Assembly: GCA_031383555.1 (NCBI GenBank)
Contig: JANMZR010000258.1
Span: 1-7,100, forward strand
DNA length: 7,100 bases
Source of the DNA: JANMZR01 sp031383555
GTDB taxonomy: Bacteria > Bacteroidota > Bacteroidia > Cytophagales > Spirosomataceae
Direction of reading: 5' to 3'
Shown: positions 1 to 6,387 of the stretch, piece after piece
Position numbering within the stretch: position 1 is the first letter of the stretch
Layout: every line of letters starts with the position of its first letter
Notes under the pieces: generated by a model
What the model was told of the DNA's origin: nothing
Database searches by the model: none
What the model saw: only the letters and a program-made list of their open reading frames with translations
Made by a program: the position numbers and the translations under genes

Positions 1-198
1 CCGAATGGTATGCTTCTGGCATGATTCCTTTAAGTAAGAAATTAGATTTATCAATTCTTAGAAATTTGGAAAAATTATCGTTGGTTAATATATTAAATGT
101 TGGTCTAAAACCTTCATAAATATTGGCATCAAATAGGTTTTGAATTGATAAATCTAATTTCTTACTTAAAGGAATCATGCCAGAAGCATACCATTCGG
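1..198. repeat. 57-bp perfect inverted repeat (1-57 / 142-198)
   Basis: Positions 1-57 are the exact reverse complement of 142-198, with an 84-base spacer and no mismatch in either arm. The 142-198 arm is normal DUF5686 coding sequence on the minus strand. The outer arm replaces what should be continuing barrel sequence. An inverted copy that starts exactly at the window edge and interrupts a conserved protein is the usual look of a fold-back chimera or a mis-assembled contig end, rather than a functional hairpin. Confidence 0.9.
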
Positions 199-1432
199 AG
201 GCATTTAAAACTGCATTTTGTTTAATTTTTTTGGCTACAGATAAATTTTTATGATATTCATAGGTATTTTTTTCACGAAATGTAAGCGAATCAGCTCTAT
301 TTAATTTCCAAAAGTTATCATTTTGATAAACTGCATCTTGATTAATTACAAGAGATTTTTCATCAAAATCTGAAGGGAATAATGGGGCATTTATGTCGAT
401 ATCTGTAATAATTGACCGAATTTTAAATCGCAAGCTTTGTCCTCCAATTTTAAATTCGGAAAGCTTCCATTCAGCAAATAAATCAACAGGGAACCATCGT
501 GTAGTTTTAGGAATTAATTCATAAGATTGCGTAAGTTTAAAGTGGAGTGAACCAATTTCTGCAGGTTCAGCTTCCACGTATTGAATAGCATAATCACCTG
601 AATGCAAATACAATACGCCTTTCATTCCATTTATTTTTGCCTTTTTTATTGGCTCAAATTCAACAATAAAAGTACTATCACCAATAAAATTGATAAGCGT
701 ATCGGCAAGATTATAATCATACTTATTTAACGCTCCATTCGAAAGTGGACTCAACAAATTTACCATTTCCTGTATGCCTCGCCCCTGGAAAGTTATAAAG
801 TCTCGATAAAAACCAAATTGTTGCAATAATGGCGATAAGCTTGTAAAAAGTGTTGATTTAGTTCCTGAAGTTTTTGCCCCAATTATTACTTCTTTGGATA
901 AATTGGGGCTTAAATATTTTCTTGTTCCAACAGATTCATTTACATATAAATCACTGTTTTGCAATAGCTTACCTAGCTTTTTGTTATTGTTTAGGGAATC
1001 GATTTTGGCAGAAACATTGCTTTTATGATATACTTTGTATTGAAAATACGGCAAGTTTTCAGGGTCGTTTTGTGGTTTGTTTTTTATAGCCTCATTTATA
1101 ATCCTTACTGCTGGATTTGTAAACCTTACTATTACTTCATTCAAAAGATTTTCCTTTGGTTTGAGAAAAATTTGATTTAGTTTCAATACGCTAATAATTT
1201 GTGTTTCATAACCTAATGAGTTTACAATAAATAAGTTAGATTTATTTGAAACGGCAATTGTAAATTTCCCAAATTCATCAGCCGTTACACCTTTTTGTGT
1301 GTTTTTGATTGAAATGGAGGCAAAAGGAATCGGTTCTTTTGTTTTTTCGTCCAAAATTTGCCCCGAAATATTTTGAGAATAAATCTTGTAAAAACTGAAA
1401 ACTACGAAAAATAAACCTAAAATTTTCCTCAT
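1..1432 (-). CDS. DUF5686 / carboxypeptidase-like regulatory domain protein, 3' truncated
   Basis: Reading from ATG at 1432, the frame stays open to the window edge (477 codons; full-length family members are much longer). Residues 1-20 form a Sec signal peptide ending IYSQ. Residues 21 to about 102 are a carboxypeptidase-like regulatory (Ig-like) domain: SGQILDEKTKEPIPFASI, then GVTADEFGKFTI and a final LNEVIV strand. From about 105 the protein resembles DUF5686 (NPAVRIINEAIKNK, DPENLPYFQYKVY), and residues 439-459 contain YEGFR and NDNFSKFLR, typical of the start of its membrane-barrel part. An outer-membrane or surface location is inferred; the family has no well-defined biochemical role. 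Residues 460-477 come from the inverted copy at 1-57 and are probably not real, so trustworthy coding sequence ends near position 58. It is divergent from the M20 hydrolase, and a TATTTTTG box lies just upstream. Confidence 0.85.
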   Translation of the reverse strand, partial: MRKILGLFFVVFSFYKIYSQNISGQILDEKTKEPIPFASISIKNTQKGVTADEFGKFTIAVSNKSNLFIVNSLGYETQIISVLKLNQIFLKPKENLLNEVIVRFTNPAVRIINEAIKNKPQNDPENLPYFQYKVYHKSNVSAKIDSLNNNKKLGKLLQNSDLYVNESVGTRKYLSPNLSKEVIIGAKTSGTKSTLFTSLSPLLQQFGFYRDFITFQGRGIQEMVNLLSPLSNGALNKYDYNLADTLINFIGDSTFIVEFEPIKKAKINGMKGVLYLHSGDYAIQYVEAEPAEIGSLHFKLTQSYELIPKTTRWFPVDLFAEWKLSEFKIGGQSLRFKIRSIITDIDINAPLFPSDFDEKSLVINQDAVYQNDNFWKLNRADSLTFREKNTYEYHKNLSVAKKIKQNAVLNASEWYASGMIPLSKKLDLSIQNLFDANIYEGFRPTFNILTNDNFSKFLRIDKSNFLLKGIMPEAYHS

Positions 1433-1461
1433 AAAATTGCGCTTAATTATTTTTTGCTTTG

Positions 1462-1469
1462 CAAAAATA
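1462..1469 (-). promoter_or_regulatory. Putative -7 box of the DUF5686 gene
   Basis: The minus strand reads TATTTTTG, an exact match to the Bacteroidota -7 consensus TAnnTTTG. It lies about 30 bases before the ATG at 1432, which would leave a short leader. No good TTTG -33 box is seen at the expected distance upstream (only a weak ATTC/TTTC), so this rests on one box. Confidence 0.45.
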
Positions 1470-1541
1470 GGCAGCTTATTAATGAAAGAATGTCAGCTAG
1501 ATTACTAAATCAAATTAATATATTGAAATCTCCAAATCTTT

Positions 1542-1572
1542 TTTGCGAGCAATTCGATATTAACTATATTTA
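1542..1572 (+). promoter_or_regulatory. Putative promoter of the M20 hydrolase gene
   Basis: TTTG at 1542-1545 is followed after 19 bases by TATATTTA at 1565-1572, one base off TAnnTTTG. Spacing fits the Bacteroidota -33/-7 arrangement. Transcription would begin a few bases after 1572, so the ATG at 1572 would not be on the mRNA. This favours the second ATG at 1599 as the start. Confidence 0.5.
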
Positions 1573-1598
1573 TGCATCAAATAACTAAATTCAAAAAA

Positions 1599-3065
1599 AT
1601 GAAACATTTAATTACCTCCTTATTATTATTGTCCAATATTTTGGTATTTTCTCAAAAGAAAAAATTAAAAACTATTGTACCACAAAATACTGACAAACAA
1701 ACAATTATATCAAATATCGACAGTCGATTTACTGAATACGCCGGTATGTCAAAACAGATTTGGGACTTCGCCGAACTGGGCTACCAAGAAGAAAAATCAA
1801 CCGTAGTTTTACAAGAGCTTTTAAGAAAAGAAGGCTTTACAGTGGAAGCAGGAGTAGCTGGAATACCTACTGCTTTTGTAGCTACTTATGGCGAAGGAAA
1901 GCCTATAATTGGCATTTTAGGCGAATTTGATGCTTTACCTGGCCTTTCGCAAGAGGCTGTTCCCGAGCTAAAACCAATTATTGGCCAAAAAGGTGGGCAT
2001 GGTTGTGGGCATAATTTATTTGGCGTCGCTTCAGCAGCAGCGGCCATTGAAGTGAAAAATTGGTTAAAATCTACTGGCCAAAAAGGCACAGTAAAAATAT
2101 ACGGCTGCCCAGCAGAAGAAGGTGGCTCGGCCAAAGTTTACATGGTGCGTGAAGGCCTTTTCAATGATGTGGACGTGGTGCTACACTGGCATCCTTGGAA
2201 CCAAAATGGCGCTGATGCGGGTACGTCATTAGCCAATATTAATGCAAAATTTAGATTTAGAGGCATTGCCTCTCACGCTGCTGGCTCGCCTGAGCGTGGG
2301 CGATCGGGCTTGGATGGTGTGGAAGCCATGGACAATATGGTGAACATGATGCGTGAACACATTCCCCAAGATACCCGCATCCATTATGTGATCACAAAAG
2401 GTGGTGATGCACCCAATGTAGTGCCTGCTTTTGCCGAAGTGTATTATTATGCACGCCATAAGGATAGAGATATTGTAAAAGGGATTTGGGCCAGAATTGA
2501 AGATGCAGCCCGTGGAGCAGCCTTGGGTACAGGTACTAAAGTCGATTGGGAAATATTAGGTGGCGTATTTAACATATTGCCAAACAACACGTTAGCCGAA
2601 ACTATGCATCAAAATTTGACCTTAGTCGGTGGTGTAAATTATACTGAAGAAGAAAAAGCATTTGCAATAAAACTAGGTGAAAGCCTTGGTAACCAAAAGC
2701 TTCCGATAGAAAATGCCGCAAAAATTAACGATTATAAATCAGACAACGAAAGTGCTACCTCTGGTGGCTCTACAGATGTGGGCGATGTGAGTTGGGCAGT
2801 ACCAACTGTTGGCTTGCGAGCAGCTACGTGGGTGCCAGGTACGCCAGCACATAGCTGGCAGTCGGCAGCTACATCGGGTACAACTATTGGCCAAAAAGGT
2901 ATGATTGTAGCCGCTAAAACACTGGCATGCAGCGCCATAGACCTATTCAAAGACCAAACCATCATTGAGAAAGCAAAAACTGAATGGCTACAAAAAAGAG
3001 GTGTTGACTTTAAATATGAGGCCTTGTTAGGAAATAGGAAGCCAGCTTTAGATTATCGGAAATAG
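1599..3065 (+). CDS. Secreted M20 family amidohydrolase (AbgB-like)
   Basis: The protein belongs to the M20 metallohydrolases and most resembles AbgB-type amidohydrolases (p-aminobenzoyl-glutamate hydrolase subunit B), which cleave amide bonds with a two-metal centre. The substrate here is unknown. Counted from the upstream ATG at 1572, visible motifs are GEFDALPG (117-124, with E118 and D120), HGCGHN (143-148), PAEEGG (180-185, catalytic E182 and metal ligand E183), LHWHP (204-208), STDVGDVSW (400-408) and PAHSW (425-429, with H427). These supply the usual metal ligands and general base, so the enzyme looks intact; about 490 residues is normal. I prefer ATG 1599 because the residues after it (MKHLITSLLLLSNILVFSQ) are a clean signal peptide, while the nine extra residues from 1572 are basic and overlap the predicted -7 box. 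Export to the periplasm is therefore likely; E. coli AbgB, by contrast, is cytoplasmic. It stands alone as a transcription unit, closed by a hairpin terminator. Confidence 0.88.
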   Translation: MKHLITSLLLLSNILVFSQKKKLKTIVPQNTDKQTIISNIDSRFTEYAGMSKQIWDFAELGYQEEKSTVVLQELLRKEGFTVEAGVAGIPTAFVATYGEGKPIIGILGEFDALPGLSQEAVPELKPIIGQKGGHGCGHNLFGVASAAAAIEVKNWLKSTGQKGTVKIYGCPAEEGGSAKVYMVREGLFNDVDVVLHWHPWNQNGADAGTSLANINAKFRFRGIASHAAGSPERGRSGLDGVEAMDNMVNMMREHIPQDTRIHYVITKGGDAPNVVPAFAEVYYYARHKDRDIVKGIWARIEDAARGAALGTGTKVDWEILGGVFNILPNNTLAETMHQNLTLVGGVNYTEEEKAFAIKLGESLGNQKLPIENAAKINDYKSDNESATSGGSTDVGDVSWAVPTVGLRAATWVPGTPAHSWQSAATSGTTIGQKGMIVAAKTLACSAIDLFKDQTIIEKAKTEWLQKRGVDFKYEALLGNRKPALDYRK

Positions 3066-3091
3066 TTATTTTGAACTATTTAATTAAACAA

Positions 3092-3130
3092 TTTATTTTA
3101 ATTGCCTGATTTACAGGCAATTAAAATAAA
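3092..3130 (+). terminator. Hairpin terminator after the M20 hydrolase gene
   Basis: A perfect 17-bp stem (TTTATTTTAATTGCCTG paired with its exact complement) encloses a 5-base loop (ATTTA). It starts 26 bases after the stop codon. The outer stem is A/T-rich and supplies T-runs on both strands, so it could act in either direction. It separates the hydrolase from the tyrosinase gene. Confidence 0.8.
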
Positions 3131-3145
3131 GATAGAATCTTAGTT

Positions 3146-3167
3146 AAAAATATAAGGTTATATTTTT
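3146..3167. repeat. A/T-only hairpin in the tyrosinase leader region
   Basis: AAAAATATA and TATATTTTT form a perfect 9-bp stem around a 4-base loop (AGGT). It lies 140 bases before the tyrosinase start, in a 240-base gap that is otherwise featureless, very A/T-rich, and has no convincing TTTG/TAnnTTTG pair. TATTTTTA at 3254-3261 is a weak -7 candidate. With only A/T pairs in such sequence, chance is a fair explanation. Confidence 0.3.
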
Positions 3168-3306
3168 CTCAATATATATAACATGTTAAAAAAAATCAGT
3201 AATTATTTATTACCGTTGGATAATTTTTTTATGGTATTTCACCATTAATTAATTATTTTTATAAAAAAGAACCAAATAGAATTATTAAACTAAACCAATT
3301 AAAACC

Positions 3307-4764
3307 ATGAGAACTTTCCTATTTCCCATTACTGGGCTTTTATCATTTTTTTTGAGCATAAATAGCCCTCTTATTTATGAACACACCAAATCAATAACTA
3401 TTTGCAACACCATTGCTTATGAAAAAGATGCAATTGCAACAAATTTTCTCCCTAACGCAGCCTTGGCTACACTTGTGAGAAAAAATGTTTACAGCCTTAC
3501 AGCTGCAGAAATTACCACATTAAAAACAGGTATTGCGGCTATGAAATTATTGCCAACTTCTAACCCCACTAGTTGGACTTACCAAGCTGCTATTCATGGA
3601 ACTACACTTGCTGATAACTTAGCCTCTTGGAATTCGTGCCAGCACGGTACTGAGTTTTTTTTGAGTTGGCATCGTATGTATTTATATTATTTTGAAAGAA
3701 TATTAAGAAGCAAATCTGGTGATCCAAATTTTGCCCTCCCGTATTGGAATTACCAAATTAATCCTTCTATCCATCCCGACTATAGAAATAGTGCCTCCTC
3801 AAACACATTGTATGATGCTACAAGAAACGGGTCAATGAATAGTGGCGGTACTTTAAGCGCTGGTATAATGACGAGCATTAATACAGCACTTACCAAAATA
3901 CCTTTTACTAATTTCAATACTAGTTTGGAAGGCCCTCATGGGGCAGTTCATGGAGCTATTGGTGGTAATATGGGACAAGTTATTAAGGCAGCAAAAGACC
4001 CTGTTTTTTGGCTACATCATACAAATATTGATAGGCTTTGGGAAGAGTGGCGACGTAAATGTGAAGGCCGTGTAAACCCTTCTGCGGGCCTTTGGGCAAC
4101 CAAGGTATTTACTTTTTTTGACGAAACTGGTGCTGCCAAAAATATGACTGGGGCACAAATAGTAAACACTGCATCACAACTGGGTTATCGATATGATTTT
4201 CCTCCAAAACTTCCTTGCAATTTTGTAATTCCTGATTTTGCAAAATGGAAATGGACTTTAATTCCACCTTTTAAAATTATAGATAAAATAAGAATAAATA
4301 AAGACATTTCGGAAACTGTTTTCAATAGAATAGATGAAAATTTATGGGAAAAAAAAGTAAGAGAAAATAAAATAGAGAAATTTAACTTTTCAAATACTGA
4401 TATATCAGACCAAGTTTATATTGAGTTGGACAACCTCAAAATTGACAAAAATCCTGAGGGCGCTATTGAGGTATATTTAAATTTACAAAAAAATGAAATT
4501 CCAACACCAAGAAGTAAGTCATTTGTAGGCGTACTTGATTTGTTTACGGCAACGGCCCATGCTGGGCATAATGGCAATTCCAAAAACAGGATTGATGCTT
4601 CCCATGCTATTAAAAACTTGGGTTTAGATATGACTAAACTCAAGAAATCTAAAATAACTTTTTACGTACGTGGTAATTCTCTAAAAGGAAGAACTATAAA
4701 AACATTGGGCGATGTAAATATTGAAGGCATGTCATTCGTTGTTCATAAAGGCAGTAAATCTTAA
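3307..4764 (+). CDS. Secreted tyrosinase / catechol oxidase with plant-PPO-like C-terminal domain
   Basis: This is a type-3 copper oxidase that oxidises phenols or catechols to quinones with O2. A hydrophobic N-terminus (residues 1-20) suggests Sec export. The CuA site is H97 (AIHG), H113 (CQHG) and H122 (SWHR). C111 of the CxH motif could form the thioether bridge to H113 known from fungal and plant enzymes. The CuB site is H211 and H215 (GPHGAVHG) plus the HH pair 237-238 in DPVFWLHHTNIDRLW. Residues 268-296 (FTFFDETG to LGYRYD) match the tyrosine-motif region that ends the catalytic core in plant polyphenol oxidases. After a linker, 405-478 (SFVGVLDLF, ITFYVRG, GDVNIEGMSF) resembles the plant PPO1_KFDV domain that caps the active site in the latent enzyme. 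The residue after H211 is glycine; asparagine there has been linked to monophenolase activity, so a catechol-oxidase bias is possible. No T9SS sorting domain is seen. The physiological role is unknown. Confidence 0.9.
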   Translation: MRTFLFPITGLLSFFLSINSPLIYEHTKSITICNTIAYEKDAIATNFLPNAALATLVRKNVYSLTAAEITTLKTGIAAMKLLPTSNPTSWTYQAAIHGTTLADNLASWNSCQHGTEFFLSWHRMYLYYFERILRSKSGDPNFALPYWNYQINPSIHPDYRNSASSNTLYDATRNGSMNSGGTLSAGIMTSINTALTKIPFTNFNTSLEGPHGAVHGAIGGNMGQVIKAAKDPVFWLHHTNIDRLWEEWRRKCEGRVNPSAGLWATKVFTFFDETGAAKNMTGAQIVNTASQLGYRYDFPPKLPCNFVIPDFAKWKWTLIPPFKIIDKIRINKDISETVFNRIDENLWEKKVRENKIEKFNFSNTDISDQVYIELDNLKIDKNPEGAIEVYLNLQKNEIPTPRSKSFVGVLDLFTATAHAGHNGNSKNRIDASHAIKNLGLDMTKLKKSKITFYVRGNSLKGRTIKTLGDVNIEGMSFVVHKGSKS

Positions 4765-4773
4765 AAAATATAG

Positions 4774-4780
4774 TTTACAG
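4774..4780 (-). other. Right target half with core CT (IS110 insertion site)
   Basis: The minus strand reads CTGTAAA, core CT plus five target bases. It is the reverse complement of the guide TTTACAG in the first loop of the predicted bridge RNA (6316-6322). This marks the host side of the element's right end, 10-20 bases from the tyrosinase stop. Confidence 0.75.
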
Positions 4781-4829
4781 TTATACCGTTAAAATACAAA
4801 TAATATCAAACATTTTTTATATGTTTGCG
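4781..4829 (-). other. Right end (RE) of the IS110 element
   Basis: This is the non-coding stretch between the transposase stop and the element's terminus. Its last nine bases with core, GGTATAACT (minus 4787-4779), recur exactly in the second loop of the predicted bridge RNA. It also contains TTTG (minus 4800-4797), which would become the -33 box of a promoter when the ends are joined in a circle. Confidence 0.75.
4807..4827. repeat. Small hairpin in the right end, after the transposase gene
   Basis: CAAACAT and ATGTTTG form a 7-bp stem around a 7-base A/T loop, three bases past the transposase stop. It may help end transposase transcription or be a protein-binding subterminal structure; it lacks a G/C-rich stem, so the terminator reading is weak. 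Bases 4817-4827 are also an exact inverted copy of 6393-6403 at the left end. Confidence 0.35.
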
Positions 4830-6203
4830 TCATTGCGATAATATAGAGCTCGTATTTAATTCATCTAATGAATTTTGAGACTTTATTATCGCTTTTTTTG
4901 TTTTATTTTTTTTGAATTTTGAAGTTGGTGAATTTTTCAATTCCTCAAATTCGGCTTTAAATTGATTAAGATCTTTTTTAATTATTAATATTTTTTCTTC
5001 TTTTGTTTCCTCATTTTTTTTATTTTCTGTTTCAATTTGGCTATTAAATTTCTCTCTTGATTTCAATATCCCATAAATCATTCTTGTCATTTTGTTCATC
5101 AATACACCTACAGAAGCGTTAAATGACATTCCTTTTGACCTGCATTTAAGATAAGTTTTATTCAATAATGGATTAAACATTATTGCACTTTTGGCAGTCA
5201 TATAAATTGTTGCTCTATAGGATGTACTGCCTTTTTTGCTCATTTTAGGCTTATAACTTCCATCACCGCTTTGTTTAAATACAGGGTGAACACCAAAATA
5301 AGAACACATATGGCTAGCATCTTTAAATCTTGAAATATCTTCAATTTCAATAAATAAATTTGTTGCCGATTCAATACCCACACCAGGAATACTTTTAATT
5401 AATTCAATGTTTTCGCTTTTAAAATTGTCATGTAAAAACTTGCTGTTTTTTGCAATTTTTTGCCCTAACATTAAAACTGTTTCTGCTAATTGACTTATTG
5501 TATATTGAATATATTTATCGTCTTGTGAGCCCGAATCATTTAAAATATCATTTTTAATTTTTTCAGCTTTTTCTAATGATATGAACTTTATTTTCGCTAA
5601 ATTTTTTGCCGAAGTATTTAAAATTTGAGCTTTTGAAGGGTATTTTATCAATAATTCTAAAAGATAATTTGGACAATGATCTTTCCAGAGTGATAGCAAA
5701 CCTGGCATTGAAGAGTAAACTAACTTTTCAAGCTGATTAGAAGATTGTGTTTTTTGTTTTTTTAATAACTTCGTGAAAGTATGTACTTTTTTGGCACTGG
5801 CAAACTCTAATGACAAGGGCTGGCTTTCAGATAATTCCGTATAATTATCCGCCAAATGTTGAGCAATAATTTGGCTACTAATAGTGTCGTCAATATTACG
5901 AACCATACTTTTTTTGCTTTCATGATGAATTCTAATTGGGTTAATTCTAATCATTTTAACTTTCGAACTCCAAGTTAATAATGAATTATACCAATTGTTT
6001 TCATACCCGCCAGTACTTTCAATACCAGCATAAATCATATCAACACTCAATAAGCTTTTGTTGAGTGTTTCCTGCAACTGTAAATGACCCGCTTTATTAT
6101 CATAAATTTTAAAGGGCTTCAAGATAGGTTGCTTTTCAAAATCAAGTAATGAACAATCTAAATACCCCTTACTTGCATCCATTCCTAAAAAGGCTAAATT
6201 CAT
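4830..6203 (-). CDS. IS110-family transposase (DEDD/RuvC-like plus Transposase_20)
   Basis: This is an RNA-guided recombinase of the IS110 family, which uses a bridge RNA to pair donor and target DNA. The N-terminal RuvC-like domain shows GMDASK (D9), GIESTGGYE (E62) and RNIDDTISSQIIAQ (D105/D106). By alignment to the family's DxxDAxxIA pattern, the third acid is D106 and the fourth position is S109 instead of aspartate, which is odd. A central helical, Lys-rich region (about 135-260) is followed by the Transposase_20 domain: SIPGVGIESATNLFIEI (271-287), YFGVHPVFKQSGDG (302-315, with S312 the likely conserved nucleophilic serine), MSKKGSTSYR and a helical end. Residues 386-457 are a Lys/Glu-rich, probably coiled-coil extension. 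The total of 457 residues is longer than the usual 300-400. The frame is intact. A likely leader carries the bridge RNA, whose last stem ends 33 bases before the ATG; no Shine-Dalgarno sequence is seen. Confidence 0.93.
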   Translation of the reverse strand: MNLAFLGMDASKGYLDCSLLDFEKQPILKPFKIYDNKAGHLQLQETLNKSLLSVDMIYAGIESTGGYENNWYNSLLTWSSKVKMIRINPIRIHHESKKSMVRNIDDTISSQIIAQHLADNYTELSESQPLSLEFASAKKVHTFTKLLKKQKTQSSNQLEKLVYSSMPGLLSLWKDHCPNYLLELLIKYPSKAQILNTSAKNLAKIKFISLEKAEKIKNDILNDSGSQDDKYIQYTISQLAETVLMLGQKIAKNSKFLHDNFKSENIELIKSIPGVGIESATNLFIEIEDISRFKDASHMCSYFGVHPVFKQSGDGSYKPKMSKKGSTSYRATIYMTAKSAIMFNPLLNKTYLKCRSKGMSFNASVGVLMNKMTRMIYGILKSREKFNSQIETENKKNEETKEEKILIIKKDLNQFKAEFEELKNSPTSKFKKNKTKKAIIKSQNSLDELNTSSILSQ

Positions 6204-6230
6204 TTTTTGTTTTGTTTATAATATTGTTAA

Positions 6231-6387
6231 TAAAAACAAGCTGAACACTTCCTTATAAAAATGCGATATCTTTGTATCAAGTTATACCTCGTGCTTAAGC
6301 TTGCTAAAAAGAAAACTGTAAAACGATATCTAGTATCAAGGATTTTTCTCTTTCTATTAGCAAGTTAAAAACTTATCTGTTTTTTTG
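6231..6387 (-). ncRNA. Predicted bridge RNA (seekRNA) of the IS110 element
   Basis: The minus-strand RNA would start near 6387, just after the -7 box at 6400-6393, and end after a stem followed by TTTTT (6236-6232). Hairpin 1 (6364-6300) closes with CTTGCTAA/TTAGCAAG and is the target loop. It holds the left guide AAATCCT (6345-6339), identical to the left flank plus core, and the right guide TTTACAG (6322-6316), complementary to the right flank plus core. Hairpin 2 (about 6303-6237) closes with CAAGCT/AGCTTG and a CAC/GTG inner stem and is the donor loop. It holds GGTATAACT (6288-6280), identical to RE plus core, and TATAAG (6257-6252), complementary to core plus LE. Between the guides each loop has the same scaffold, TGATAC-(TA or AAA)-GATATCG. 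The two closing stems compete for bases 6300-6303, so they cannot both be complete. The length of about 157 nt resembles known bridge RNAs. Confidence 0.82.

Noticed and set aside
874..1089. A 71-codon plus-strand open frame
   Set aside because: It lies antisense inside the DUF5686 coding region, and its cysteine/aromatic-rich translation has no protein-like features; the minus-strand frame is clearly the gene.
4520..4764. Tyrosinase C-terminus as a T9SS sorting domain
   Set aside because: No typical sorting-domain motifs are seen; the segment resembles the plant polyphenol oxidase cap domain instead.
4790..4850. A minus-strand frame (ELYIIAMTQTYKKC...) that could be the lost C-terminus of the secreted-protein gene interrupted by the IS
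   Set aside because: The bridge RNA guides place the right boundary at 4780, so this stretch is inside the element, and the restored empty site already gives the gene a natural stop.
6264..6340. Two CGATATC...GTATCAAG repeats considered as a CRISPR fragment or iterons
   Set aside because: Only two copies exist, with no spacer regularity, and each is centred in a separate hairpin loop between guide sequences; the bridge RNA scaffold explains them better.
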